Positions 1 through 7,860 of a DNA stretch of 53,264 bases are shown here, piece by piece. Source of the stretch: Phenylobacterium sp. Lineage in GTDB: Bacteria; Pseudomonadota; Alphaproteobacteria; Caulobacterales; Caulobacteraceae. Positions within the stretch are counted from its first letter, which is position 1, and each line of letters begins with the position of its first letter. Both the position numbers and the translations under genes were made by a program. The stretch lies in NCBI RefSeq assembly GCF_004297125.1, contig NZ_SCVD01000011.1:65286-118549 (forward strand), given 5' to 3'. Under the pieces are notes generated by a model. It was not told the origin of the DNA and did not search any database. It was given only the letters and a program-made list of their open reading frames with translations.

Positions 1-877
1 GATAGGCCGGGCCGCGGGCCAGCGATCGCAGAAGCGGCATCTGAAGCAGCAGATCACCCCCCAGGGCGAGCTGGGCCGGCCCGATATCGCGCAAGAGGTG
101 ATCCCGCAGCGCCTGCGGGATCGAACCCTCGGGCGCCATCGGGTCGCGGGCGGCCAGCTCCAGAAACCGCGCATCGTCGGCCTCTCGATCACCCGACAGG
201 TCGCCGATGCGCTCGAACATCATCACGAAGGCGGTGGGCGTGCGGCCCACGTCGAGCGCCGAGCCCATGGCCAAGCCGTCCAGAATCTCGGCCTTCGGGG
301 TCGCCACCCCGTTGAAGATCCCGAACACCATCGCCCCGCTGGTCACGTCAGCGGCCACGCAGATGATCTGGTTGTGCAGCGGCAGCATCCAGCCCTCGCA
401 GAACGTGCCGCCGGTGCCCATGCGCAGCTCCAGCAGGCCGTTCGCACCCATGCGGATCATCCCGTGGTCGTGCAGGAACCGCCCCGGGTTCAGCACGTAG
501 GGCCGGGTGGAGCGAAAGAAGCCTTCGTAGGCCGCGCCGCGGAGCGTGGTCGTGCCGCGGACCTGGTCGAGGATCGCCAGTGGCAGGCCAGGCGGCGGCG
601 GCTCGAGTCCCGGGATGGCCGCGGGATCGGCGCCCATCAGGACGGCGAAGTCGGCAAGACTCCGATCCCAGTCCAGCTGGGTGAAGTGGGGAACCCGTCC
701 GGCGATCAGCGCCGTCAGCCGGCTCATGTTGTGCGCGGATGGCGTCACGGCGCCCGTCGCCCAGCGTCCCACGACGGACTTGTCCACGCCCAGGTCGGCC
801 GCCAGCCGCCCGCGGCTGAGGCTCAGCACTTTCAGAGCGAGGGTGAATTTCTCCCTGAACGCCGACATGTCCGGCAT
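1..877 (-). CDS. XRE-family helix-turn-helix regulator, 3' end cut by the window edge
   Basis: The reading frame on the minus strand stays open from an ATG at 877 (a second in-frame ATG is at 868) to the window edge, giving about 292 residues without a stop. Residues 5-60 read as an XRE-type helix-turn-helix (REKFTLALKVLSLSRGRLA, then DLGVDKSVVGRWATG). The rest, about 230 residues, does not resemble a domain I can name and could be a ligand-sensing part. It is a likely DNA-binding repressor or activator of unknown targets. It is separated by 132 bp from the acyl-CoA synthetase gene, so it probably has its own promoter. The C-terminus is missing. Confidence 0.72.
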   Translation of the reverse strand, partial: MPDMSAFREKFTLALKVLSLSRGRLAADLGVDKSVVGRWATGAVTPSAHNMSRLTALIAGRVPHFTQLDWDRSLADFAVLMGADPAAIPGLEPPPPGLPLAILDQVRGTTTLRGAAYEGFFRSTRPYVLNPGRFLHDHGMIRMGANGLLELRMGTGGTFCEGWMLPLHNQIICVAADVTSGAMVFGIFNGVATPKAEILDGLAMGSALDVGRTPTAFVMMFERIGDLSGDREADDARFLELAARDPMAPEGSIPQALRDHLLRDIGPAQLALGGDLLLQMPLLRSLARGPAY

Positions 878-1009
878 CTTGCCTGCTGAGCGCCCCGACG
901 CCACCCCCGATGAGGGGATATTCGGTCTGGATCCAGCGCGAAGGGCGGCGGCGAGCTGGCGTTGGCCGCCCCCGCCCAGTTTCTGGCCAGGGTCTGCGCG
1001 CCGCCCCGG

Positions 1010-2545
1010 CTAGATCCTGCGCTCAAGACCTTCCCAGAACGGCTCGCGCAGCTTGCGTTTGAAGATCTTTCCCGAGTCCTCGCGCGGCAGTTCCGCAGCC
1101 AGGTCCACGCGCCGCGGCATCTTGTAGCCGGCGACATGGGCGCGGAGATACGCCTTCACCGACGCTTCGGTGACATCCGCCCCTTCGCTGGGCTGGACGA
1201 CGGCGTAGACGCCTTCCCCGAACTCGTCGTCGGGGATGCCGAACACCGCGCAGTCGGCGATACCGGGCATCTTGAGCAGCTCCGCCTCGATCTCGGCGGG
1301 ATAGATGTTCACCCCGCCGGAAATGATCATGTCCTTGGCCCGGTCGCAGAGGTACAGGAACCCGTCGCGGTCGAAATAGCCGATGTCGCCGGGCGCGATC
1401 AGCCCGGCCTTCTCGCTGTCGCGCCGCTTCTGGTCGTCGCCGTGGTAGGTGAAATCGGCCATGCCGCGGATGCGGGCCACCACCTCGCCGACCTCGCCGG
1501 CGGGCAGGGATTGGCCGTCGGCGCCGATCACCCGCACATCGGCCTCCGGCCATGGCTTGCCGACCGTGCCGGGGTGGCCGAGCCAGTCCTCCGACGTGCA
1601 GAAGGTGACGGCCGAGACCTCGGTGGAGCCGTAGTACTCGTTGATCACCGGCCCCCACCACTCGATCATCGAACGCTTGATGGGCGGCGGGCAGGGCGCC
1701 GCGGCATGGACCACGAACTTCAGGGACGAGAGGTCGTACTTCGCCTTGATGTCCTCCGGCAGTTTCAAGAGCCGGTGGAACATGATCGGCACCATGTGCA
1801 GGTGCGTCACCCGGTGGCGCTCGATCATCGCCAGCAGCTCCTCGGGGTCGAACCGCGGCTGCAGGATCACCGTCCCGCCGACCCGCGCGGCCGTCAGGCC
1901 GTAGGCGTTGGGCGCCGAGTGGTACATCGGCCCCGTCACCACCGTCACCATCTCGTCCGGCGGTCCGTGGCCCATGAAGCCGAACGCCCGGCCGATGACC
2001 ATGGCGGTGGTCATCGCCTGCTCGGCGCTGGGCGGCGCTCGACGGACCCCCTTGGGACGCCCGGTGGTGCCGGAGGTGTAGATGATCGTGCCGGGCGCCT
2101 CGGCGCCGCTCGGGGGCAGGGGTTCGAAGCCTTCCAGCCAGGTTCCCCACTCCAGCATGCCGGCGGGCGTGGGCGCCGGGTCGATGCCATAGGCCTCGGC
2201 GATCTCCGGCGGCGTCGGCACGACCAACACCGGCACGCCCGGCGGCAGGGCGTCGCGGATCGGCGGGATCAGGTCGGCGTGGATGACGATGGCCTTGGCG
2301 CCGGAGTTCTCGAATAGATAGGCCGCCTCGTCGGGCGTGTAGTGCCAGTTCACCGGGGTGGGATAGGCGCCCAGCAGGCCGGCCGCCGCGCTGGCCTCGA
2401 AGAACGGCAGGTCGTTGCGCAGGTAGAGCGCGATGAGGTCGCCGGGCCCTATCCCCAGGCTGGCCAGCCCCGCCGCCGCCCGCGCGGCCCGTTCGGCGAG
2501 CGCTTCCGGGGACAGGCTGCGCGCGCCGCTGATCACTCCGCCCAT
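1010..2545 (-). CDS. AMP-forming acyl-CoA synthetase (FadD-like)
   Basis: A 511-residue adenylate-forming enzyme that would activate a carboxylic acid with ATP and join it to CoA in the cytoplasm. Visible motifs in order are the P-loop IIYTSGTTGRPKGV (about residue 155), YGSTEVS (A5), GDIGYFDRDGFLYLCDRAKD with the hinge Asp, the GGVNIYPAEIE segment, and a C-terminal DSGKIFKRKLRE with the catalytic Lys. It starts 9 nt after the exported lactonase gene on the same strand, so the two are probably one transcript. That suggests it activates a hydroxy or fatty acid released from a lactone. Substrate chain length cannot be read from the sequence. Confidence 0.88.
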   Translation of the reverse strand: MGGVISGARSLSPEALAERAARAAAGLASLGIGPGDLIALYLRNDLPFFEASAAAGLLGAYPTPVNWHYTPDEAAYLFENSGAKAIVIHADLIPPIRDALPPGVPVLVVPTPPEIAEAYGIDPAPTPAGMLEWGTWLEGFEPLPPSGAEAPGTIIYTSGTTGRPKGVRRAPPSAEQAMTTAMVIGRAFGFMGHGPPDEMVTVVTGPMYHSAPNAYGLTAARVGGTVILQPRFDPEELLAMIERHRVTHLHMVPIMFHRLLKLPEDIKAKYDLSSLKFVVHAAAPCPPPIKRSMIEWWGPVINEYYGSTEVSAVTFCTSEDWLGHPGTVGKPWPEADVRVIGADGQSLPAGEVGEVVARIRGMADFTYHGDDQKRRDSEKAGLIAPGDIGYFDRDGFLYLCDRAKDMIISGGVNIYPAEIEAELLKMPGIADCAVFGIPDDEFGEGVYAVVQPSEGADVTEASVKAYLRAHVAGYKMPRRVDLAAELPREDSGKIFKRKLREPFWEGLERRI

Positions 2546-2554
2546 GGGAGCCCC

Positions 2555-3358
2555 TTACTTCAGCGCCGCAGGGAACTTGGGCATGGCTTCGAAGTCCTCC
2601 ATCACGTGCTCGCGCACGACCCGGGCCTTGGTCTCGGCGGCGAGCGCCTCGGCGGCCTCGTAACTCTTCAGCGTATCGGGCCGATTGAAGTTGAAACGCG
2701 GCACCCGCTTGGCCGCGCGGCTCTCGGCGAGGTGCCAGAGGTCGCCGGTGAGCAGCACCGTGCCGGCGTCCTGCAGCTTCACCTCCAGGATGGTGTGCCC
2801 GGGGGTGTGGCCGGGCGCCTGGTGGATCACCACGGTCTTGTCGCCGAAGAGATCTAGGGTAGGGGTCTCGATCAGCCTGGCCTTCGACGTCTCCAGCGCG
2901 GAGTAGGCGGCGAACTGCGCCGCATTCTTGCGAGCCGCCTCGCTGAACGCAGTGGCCCTCTCATCCGGATCCACGACCCAGATCGAGCCGGCGAACAGGC
3001 CGGCGTTGCCGATGTGGTCGAAGTGGCTGTGCGAGACCGAGAGGAACTCGATGTCCGCCGGCGTCAGGTCGAGCTGCTTCAGCGCGTCGAGCAGCATCTG
3101 CTTCGATTGCGGGACACCGGTGTCCCAGACCAGATCGCCCTTGGGATGGCGGATCAGGTAGCACGGCACGATCAGCGTCCGCTGCACGCCCTTGTAGGCC
3201 CCGTCGTCCGAGAACATGTCGGCGTCGGGCACAGGGAACTTGCCGCACTCGATGGCGTACAGCTCCACGCCCTTCGGCGGCGCCTTCGCGGCCGAGGCGG
3301 CCCCGGCGCCGAACAGGAGCGCGGCCGCCACCGCGGGGGCCAGCAAGCGGAACATCAT
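2555..3358 (-). CDS. Exported metallo-beta-lactamase-fold lactonase (N-acyl homoserine lactonase family)
   Basis: A 267-residue protein with an N-terminal signal peptide (MMFRLLAPAVAAALLFGAGA, then ASAA-K) and the zinc motif HSHFDH at residues 110-115, followed by H in APGHTPGH and D in LTGDLWH. This is the AHL-lactonase type of metallo-hydrolase, which opens lactone rings, here probably in the periplasm. The start at 3358 is chosen because GAGGAAA lies 7 nt upstream and the signal peptide begins there; the frame stays open to 3517 without a better start. It is first in a two-gene unit with the acyl-CoA synthetase and divergent from a GntR gene. Quorum quenching is possible, but so is general lactone catabolism. 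Confidence 0.8.
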   Translation of the reverse strand: MMFRLLAPAVAAALLFGAGAASAAKAPPKGVELYAIECGKFPVPDADMFSDDGAYKGVQRTLIVPCYLIRHPKGDLVWDTGVPQSKQMLLDALKQLDLTPADIEFLSVSHSHFDHIGNAGLFAGSIWVVDPDERATAFSEAARKNAAQFAAYSALETSKARLIETPTLDLFGDKTVVIHQAPGHTPGHTILEVKLQDAGTVLLTGDLWHLAESRAAKRVPRFNFNRPDTLKSYEAAEALAAETKARVVREHVMEDFEAMPKFPAALK

Positions 3359-3435
3359 CGCAGTTTCCTCAGGCTTGTTGTCGTTGAACCGAGCGTGGCC
3401 CGAGACCGCCGCGGAGTCACGCCCGCCGATTCGGA

Positions 3436-3480
3436 TTGACCGAACGCGCTTTTCCGTATTGTATGAGTGTATGCATACAC
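3436..3480 (+). promoter_or_regulatory. Promoter with perfect palindromic operator at the GntR gene start
   Basis: TTGACC (3436-3441), a 17-bp spacer and TTGTAT (3459-3464) form a plausible promoter whose start point would fall at about 3471, the A of the GntR ATG. The perfect 14-bp palindrome GTGTATGCATACAC covers 3467-3480. Operators of YtrA-subfamily GntR proteins have GTGTA/TACAC arms, so autorepression is a reasonable inference, and the site could also affect the divergent lactonase operon, 108 bp away. Confidence 0.55.
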
Positions 3481-3878
3481 AGGAGCAATTGCTGAGCGGC
3501 ATCCGAATCGAAGACAACGGCGTCCCGATCTATGTGCAGCTCCGCGAGCAGTTCCTGCGGGCCATGGGCGCGGGGGTCCTGAAGCCCGGCGATCAGATGC
3601 CCACCATGCGCCAGGTGGCCGTGGCCTTCCGCATCGACCTGAACACCGTCCGCCACGCCTACGACGAGCTGGAGCGCGCCGGAGCCGTGGTGCTGATCCG
3701 CGGCCGGGGCAGCTTCGTCGCGGAGCCGCCGGCTGCCCTGCAGGGCGCCGATCACGACGCCGAGGCCGAACGGCTCGCCCGCCAGGTGCTCGCCACCGCC
3801 GCCGCGGCCGGGGTCGATCCCCTGGTCCTGGCCAGCAAGATCACGGCGCTCGCCGCCGCGAAGGAGGAAGTCCAATGA
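3471..3878 (+). CDS. GntR regulator, YtrA subfamily
   Basis: About 135 residues: an N-terminal winged helix (VPIYVQLREQFLRAMGAG, MPTMRQVAVAFRIDLNTVRHAY, RGRGSFV) followed by only about 50 residues of helical tail. This is the short architecture of the YtrA subfamily. The ATG at 3471 lies inside a palindromic operator and would give a leaderless mRNA. An AGGAG at 3481-3485 followed by in-frame TTG (3489) or CTG (3492) is the alternative start. The stop codon overlaps the slipin ATG (ATGA), so the two genes are translated from one message. It probably represses its own operon. Confidence 0.85.
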   Translation: MHTQEQLLSGIRIEDNGVPIYVQLREQFLRAMGAGVLKPGDQMPTMRQVAVAFRIDLNTVRHAYDELERAGAVVLIRGRGSFVAEPPAALQGADHDAEAERLARQVLATAAAAGVDPLVLASKITALAAAKEEVQ

Positions 3879-4795
3879 TGAACGCCGCCAGCCCCAACCT
3901 CAGGCTCGAGGCCGGTTCGCTCTCGAAGCTGAAAGATGTGAATCCGGTCTCCCTCGTGCTCTCCGGCCTGGTCGTCGCCGGCGGGATCACCCTTGCCGCC
4001 GCCATCGACGGGCTGACCGCCAAGTGGATCGGCGCTGGCGTGGTGGTGCTGGGCTCGCTGGTGCCGTTGTGGCTCAAGATGGCCAACCAATGGGAACGGG
4101 CGGTGGTCCTGCGGTTGGGGCGCCTCGACAGGATCGCCGGGCCAGGCCTCTTCCTGGTCATTCCGGTGGTCGACCAGGTCGCCTACTGGATCGACCAGCG
4201 GATCCAGACCACCGAGTTCAACGCCCAGCAGGCGCTCTCCAAGGACACGGTGCCGGTCAACATCGACGCGGTGATCTTCTGGCAGGTTCACGACACCGAG
4301 CGCGCGGCCCTGGAGATCCAGGACTACCGCCGCGCCATCCAGCAGGTCGCCGAGACGTCGCTGCGCGAGATCGTCGGCTCCTCGATGCTGGCGACGCTGC
4401 TCGCCGAACGGACCAAGGGCGACGAGATCCTGCGCGAGGTGATCGGGCGCAAGACCGGCGACTGGGGCATCTCGGTGATCTCGGTGGAGATTCGCGACAT
4501 CGGCGTGCCGGCCGGCCTGCAGGACGCCATGAGCCGCCAGGCGCAGGCGGAACGCGAGCGGCTGGCGCGGGTGGCCCTGGGCCAGGCCGAGCAGGAGGTC
4601 GCCATCAAGTTCGTGGAGGCGGCCGACATCTACGCGCGCTCGCCCGCGGCGCTGCAGCTACGCGCCATGAACATCATCTACGAGACCACCAAGGAGGGTG
4701 GGGCCACGATCCTGCTGCCCACTTCGATGGTCGACGCCATGAACCCCGGCGGGATCCTCGGTCTGGCCCAGGCCGCCGCGCAACCCAAGGCCTGA
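3875..4795 (+). CDS. Slipin-type SPFH/band-7 membrane protein
   Basis: 306 residues. Two hydrophobic segments near the N-terminus (about residues 25-65) form a membrane hairpin, followed by the SPFH domain (QWERAVVLRLGRLDRIAGPG, then LFLVIPVVDQV) and a long Ala/Glu/Gln-rich helical region (QAQAERERLARVALGQAEQE) typical of stomatin/slipin oligomers. Such proteins scaffold membrane microdomains. The gene overlaps the upstream GntR gene by 4 nt, an arrangement implying that the regulator controls it. No NfeD partner is visible nearby. The start is the first of two ATGs (3875, 3878), with AAGGAGGAAG just upstream. Confidence 0.87.
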   Translation: MMNAASPNLRLEAGSLSKLKDVNPVSLVLSGLVVAGGITLAAAIDGLTAKWIGAGVVVLGSLVPLWLKMANQWERAVVLRLGRLDRIAGPGLFLVIPVVDQVAYWIDQRIQTTEFNAQQALSKDTVPVNIDAVIFWQVHDTERAALEIQDYRRAIQQVAETSLREIVGSSMLATLLAERTKGDEILREVIGRKTGDWGISVISVEIRDIGVPAGLQDAMSRQAQAERERLARVALGQAEQEVAIKFVEAADIYARSPAALQLRAMNIIYETTKEGGATILLPTSMVDAMNPGGILGLAQAAAQPKA

Positions 4796-4848
4796 GGAGG
4801 CGTCGAGCCGTCGATGTCGGCCAGCGCGGGCGTGGTGGCGATCAAGCG

Positions 4849-5433
4849 TCAGCGGCCCGGCCGCAGCGAGGGGTCGAGGGTTTGTGCGAGGGTCTTGCGG
4901 GCCCGATAGAGGCGCGTCTCGATCGTCTTCACGGTGACGTCGAGGATCTCGGCCGCCTCCTGCTGGGACAGGCCTTCGATGGCGGTCAGCAGCAACGCCT
5001 CCTTCAGCGGGCCAGGCAGGCGGGCGATGCCGTGGTCCAGGTGGGCCAGCCGCTCCCGCTCCAGGAGCGTGGCCTCGGCGTCCGGCTTGGGGTCCGGGTG
5101 CTCGTGAGCGCCGGAGTCCTCGAAGTCGCGGTCCCCGAAGATCATGCGGCGGAACGCCAGCCGCCTGCCACGATCGCGCGCCTTGTTGATGGCGATGGTG
5201 CGCAGCCAAGCCCCGAAGGGCCGCGCGGGATCGTAGCGGCCCAGCGCAGCCCAGGCGGCGATGAACGCCTCGTGGGCGGCCTCTCGGGCCTCCTCGGGAT
5301 CGCCGAGATACCTGCGGAGCAGGCCGTAGAGACGATCCTTGTGGCGTGCGACCAAGACGCCGTAGGCGCGCTCGCTGCCCTCGGCCGCCTGGCGCGCCAG
5401 GTCCGCGTCGCTCGGCTCGTCCGGCCGGCTCAC
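4849..5433 (-). CDS. ECF RNA polymerase sigma factor, CnrH-like
   Basis: 194 residues with sigma-2 (ARQAAEGSERAYGVLVARHK, later AHEAFIAAWAALGRYDPARP) and sigma-4 (LLTAIEGLSQQEAAEILDVT, then KTIETRLYRARK). There is no extra C-terminal domain. It starts with GTG overlapping the stop of the sensor gene (GTGA) and is third in a Y-X-H order identical to cnrYXH of Cupriavidus. It should be released when the periplasmic sensor binds metal, and would direct transcription of unknown targets. No efflux genes follow: the gene converges on the slipin gene 53 bp away. Confidence 0.88.
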   Translation of the reverse strand: MSRPDEPSDADLARQAAEGSERAYGVLVARHKDRLYGLLRRYLGDPEEAREAAHEAFIAAWAALGRYDPARPFGAWLRTIAINKARDRGRRLAFRRMIFGDRDFEDSGAHEHPDPKPDAEATLLERERLAHLDHGIARLPGPLKEALLLTAIEGLSQQEAAEILDVTVKTIETRLYRARKTLAQTLDPSLRPGR

Positions 5434-5870
5434 GTGTTCTCGTCTGTGAGCGCCTTCACCACGGTGTCGTCGAAACGGGTCGCCTGCTCCGGCGTCAGCA
5501 CCTGGCGCATCGCCAAAACGTGCAGGATCGTTTCCTTCTGCAGCTGTCCCATGGCGCGATGGAAGCGATCGACCGCCTGCTGCACCGCTGGGGAATAGGC
5601 ATGCTCCTGCCCGATGGCCCGCGCCAGGTCGGCGTTCGCGGCGCGCATCTCCGTCTCAAGGGCCCGGCGCCGCACCGCGAAGTCCCGTTCGAGGCCTGCG
5701 ATCCGCCGATCCTGTTCGGCGGTGAGACGGAGCTTCTCATGCACCATCTCGTGGAGCGGCGGCTCATCGTGCATCCGCGAGACAATGTATTGGGCGCCGC
5801 CCCAGGCCCCCGCGAACGCCGCGACGACCGAAAGGACGACGGTGATCAGGAGGCCGCGGGCGAAACTCAA
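5430..5870 (-). CDS. CnrX-like periplasmic metal sensor
   Basis: 146 residues: one N-terminal membrane anchor (residues 5-28) and a four-helix periplasmic domain of the Metal_resist/CnrX type. Residues H40, H44, E61, H117 and M121 occur at exactly the spacing of the CnrX Ni/Co ligands H42, H46, E63, H119 and M123, shifted by two. Nickel or cobalt sensing is therefore well supported. It starts with TTG overlapping the upstream stop codon and overlaps the sigma gene by 4 nt. A CpxP-like chaperone role is the less likely alternative. Confidence 0.82.
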   Translation of the reverse strand: MSFARGLLITVVLSVVAAFAGAWGGAQYIVSRMHDEPPLHEMVHEKLRLTAEQDRRIAGLERDFAVRRRALETEMRAANADLARAIGQEHAYSPAVQQAVDRFHRAMGQLQKETILHVLAMRQVLTPEQATRFDDTVVKALTDENT

Positions 5871-6160
5871 TCCCGGCCCTCGAGCAGCGTCGACGGTGCG
5901 AGGTGCGCGCCGGTCGAGAAGGTGTCGAAGCGGTGGGGCTCGGTGAGGGTGGTGGCGGCGGCCATCCCGCCGGCCGCGATGCCGACCACCAGGGCCAGCC
6001 CAACCGAGACCGCGCGGATCGGCGCGAGCGCACGGGCGGCGCGAAGATCCTCACGCCGCCGGGCAAGGCTGGCCAGCACGCCGCCCTCGAACCCGTCAAG
6101 GGATACGTCGGGCGGTTGCTGCGCCAATCGCGCCAGCATGTGGTCCAGATCGTTCGCCAT
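5867..6160 (-). CDS. CnrY-like membrane anti-sigma factor
   Basis: 97 residues: a cytoplasmic N-terminal half (MANDLDHMLARLAQQPPDVS) of the short helical kind that clamps ECF sigma factors, one membrane segment (about residues 49-70, AVSVGLALVVGIAAGGMAAA) and a short periplasmic tail. The size and position match CnrY, first gene of cnrYXH. GAGGA lies 7 nt before the ATG. It overlaps the sensor gene by 4 nt. The assignment rests mainly on gene order and topology, since anti-sigma factors of this size conserve little sequence. Confidence 0.7.
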   Translation of the reverse strand: MANDLDHMLARLAQQPPDVSLDGFEGGVLASLARRREDLRAARALAPIRAVSVGLALVVGIAAGGMAAATTLTEPHRFDTFSTGAHLAPSTLLEGRD

Positions 6161-6293
6161 CGGTGGTCCTCGGCTTCAGCCCCTATGGATATACGCCCGG
6201 GGAACGCCGATCCCGCAAGACGTCAAAGCCCAGCTCCGGGGACGCGCGGTCTTCGAGGGCCTTGAGGGGTCCGGGGGCGGCCGTGCGTATCCT

Positions 6294-6325
6294 CTTCGCC
6301 CGGTGTGACCTTCCTGGGGCGAAGG
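6294..6325. promoter_or_regulatory. Inverted repeats upstream of the CueR-like gene
   Basis: Between the divergent cnrYXH-like and CueR-like genes there are two overlapping dyads: CTTCGCCC (6294-6301) with GGGCGAAG (6317-6324), and CCTTC-N7-GAAGG (6309-6325). The second resembles the CCTTCC/GGAAGG arms of CueR boxes, but the arm spacing is 2 bp shorter than in the E. coli copA operator. Either could be the autoregulatory site, and neither is certain. Confidence 0.35.
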
Positions 6326-6362
6326 CGCGGCGCCGGGCGCGGCAGGGTGGCGGGAGCCTAGG

Positions 6363-6842
6363 ATGAACATCGGTCAGGCGGCCCGCGCATCGGGCGTCAG
6401 CGCGAAGATGATCCGCTACTACGAGCAGATCGGCCTGGTGCAGCCGGCCGACCGGACGGACAGCAACTACCGGAACTTCGACGATCGGAACGTCAACGAG
6501 CTGCGGTTCATCAAGCGCGCGCGGGGCCTGGGATTCTCGGTGGAAGAGATCACCAATCTGCTGTCGCTGTGGCGTGACCGCGCCAGACCCAGCCGCGACG
6601 TGAAAGCGATCGCCGAAGAGCATGTCGCGGAGCTCGAAGGCCGCATCGCGGAGATGCAGGCGATGGCCGACGCGCTGCGCCATCTTTCCGGGTCGTGCGC
6701 GGGAGACGACCGGCCCGATTGTCCGATCCTCGCCGATCTCCAGGTGGGTGAAGCGCGGCCGGCGCAGGCGGCCCGGCGCTCCCCGAACCTCGACACCTAT
6801 CGAGAGACCATAGCTATCCCTTCACCCGCAGCACCGTCCTGA
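6363..6842 (+). CDS. cueR: MerR-family copper regulator (CueR/HmrR type)
   Basis: 159 residues. The MerR winged helix (MNIGQAARASGVSAKMIRYY, then EQIGLVQPADRT) is followed by the dimerization helix and a metal loop with C112 and C120 (CAGDDRPDC), the exact positions and spacing of the Cu(I)-binding cysteines of E. coli CueR. It should activate copper-export genes when Cu(I) binds, but no copper ATPase or oxidase is in the window. The C-terminal tail is about 25 residues longer than usual and runs 29 bp into the convergent FGE-like gene. Confidence 0.86.
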   Translation: MNIGQAARASGVSAKMIRYYEQIGLVQPADRTDSNYRNFDDRNVNELRFIKRARGLGFSVEEITNLLSLWRDRARPSRDVKAIAEEHVAELEGRIAEMQAMADALRHLSGSCAGDDRPDCPILADLQVGEARPAQAARRSPNLDTYRETIAIPSPAAPS

Positions 6843-7860
6843 ACCCCACATGGTCCGAACCCGTGTCCGTGGGGCCGGCCTCCCGCGCCGGGGGGCGATA
6901 GCGGAAGCAGAAGTTGTCGGCGCAGAGGAAGGAGCCGCCCTTGATGACGTGGCGCTTCTCGTCCGGCGTGGCGGGCAGGTAGGCCTCGCGCTCGGTGGGG
7001 CCGACGGGATCGACGATCTGGCTGGGGTCGAGGTTGGGTGCGTACCAGTCCTTGGTCCATTCCCAGACGTTGCCGGCCATGTCGACCAGGCCGTAGCCGT
7101 TGGCGGCGAAGCAGCCGACCGGCGCGGTCTGCGCCTTGTAGCCGTCGGTCCCGGCGTCGGACTGCGGGAAGGGGCCCTGCCAGACGTTGGCCTGCGGCTT
7201 CTGCAGGTCGAGCGGCCGGTCGCCCCAGGTGTAGGCCGCGTCCTTCAAGCCTCCGCGCGCGGCGTACTCCCACTCGGCCTCGGTAGGCAGGTCGCGGCCC
7301 AGCCAGCGGGCGTAGGCCAGCGCGTCGTCGTAGGCGATCTGGACGACGGGATGGTTGTCCTTGCCGGCGATGGAGCTCGCGGGCCCCTCGGGATGGCGCC
7401 AGTCAGCGCCCTGGACCACCTGCCACCACTGGCCGGGTCCGTCGCTCGGGCTCTTCGCGCCCACGAAGACGATGGCCGAGGGCTTGAGCTGGTCGCCCAC
7501 GAGCGTGGGGTAGGCCTTCGGATCGAGCGGCCTCTCGGCCAGGGTCACGTAGCCGGTGGCGGCGACGAAGCGGGCGAAGTCGGCGTTGGTGACCTCGGTC
7601 CGGTCGATCCAGAACGCCCCCACCTTGGTGGCGCGGGGCGGGCCTTCCTCGCGGCGGGCGGGCTGGGCGCCTTGCAGGAACTCGCCGCCCTTCACCAGCA
7701 CCATGCCGGCTGTCGAGGGCGCGGCGGCGGGCGCCGGCTGGGCGGCCAGGCAGGTGCGCTTCGCGGCGACGGCTTCCGTCCTGGCCGAGGGGCGGCCGCA
7801 GGCGGCCAGCGACAGCGACGCCATCACGAGGACGGCGGGGATACTGGTTACTCTACGCAT
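6814..7860 (-). CDS. Formylglycine-generating-enzyme family lipoprotein
   Basis: 348 residues. The start at 7860 is preferred over the in-frame ATG at 7893 because it begins a lipoprotein signal (MRRVTSIPAVLVMASLSLAA-C, lipobox LAAC) and overlaps the upstream gene by only 8 nt. The rest is a full FGE-sulfatase domain (EGPPRATKVGAFWIDRTEVT, DLPTEAEWEYAARGG, MAGNVWEW). The catalytic pair is present as C313 and C318 in GGSFLC-x4-CFRYR, the C-x4-C spacing of true formylglycine-generating enzymes, which use Cu(I) to oxidize a sulfatase Cys. No sulfatase is in the window. A true FGE on the outer face of the membrane would be unusual. Confidence 0.82.
   Translation of the reverse strand: MRRVTSIPAVLVMASLSLAACGRPSARTEAVAAKRTCLAAQPAPAAAPSTAGMVLVKGGEFLQGAQPARREEGPPRATKVGAFWIDRTEVTNADFARFVAATGYVTLAERPLDPKAYPTLVGDQLKPSAIVFVGAKSPSDGPGQWWQVVQGADWRHPEGPASSIAGKDNHPVVQIAYDDALAYARWLGRDLPTEAEWEYAARGGLKDAAYTWGDRPLDLQKPQANVWQGPFPQSDAGTDGYKAQTAPVGCFAANGYGLVDMAGNVWEWTKDWYAPNLDPSQIVDPVGPTEREAYLPATPDEKRHVIKGGSFLCADNFCFRYRPPAREAGPTDTGSDHVGFRTVLRVKG

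Noticed and set aside
3467..4795. A 442-codon open frame that would extend the slipin upstream through the GntR gene
   Set aside because: The upstream part is an Arg/Pro-rich out-of-frame reading of the GntR gene; the ATG at 3875 with AAGGAGG upstream is the proper slipin start.
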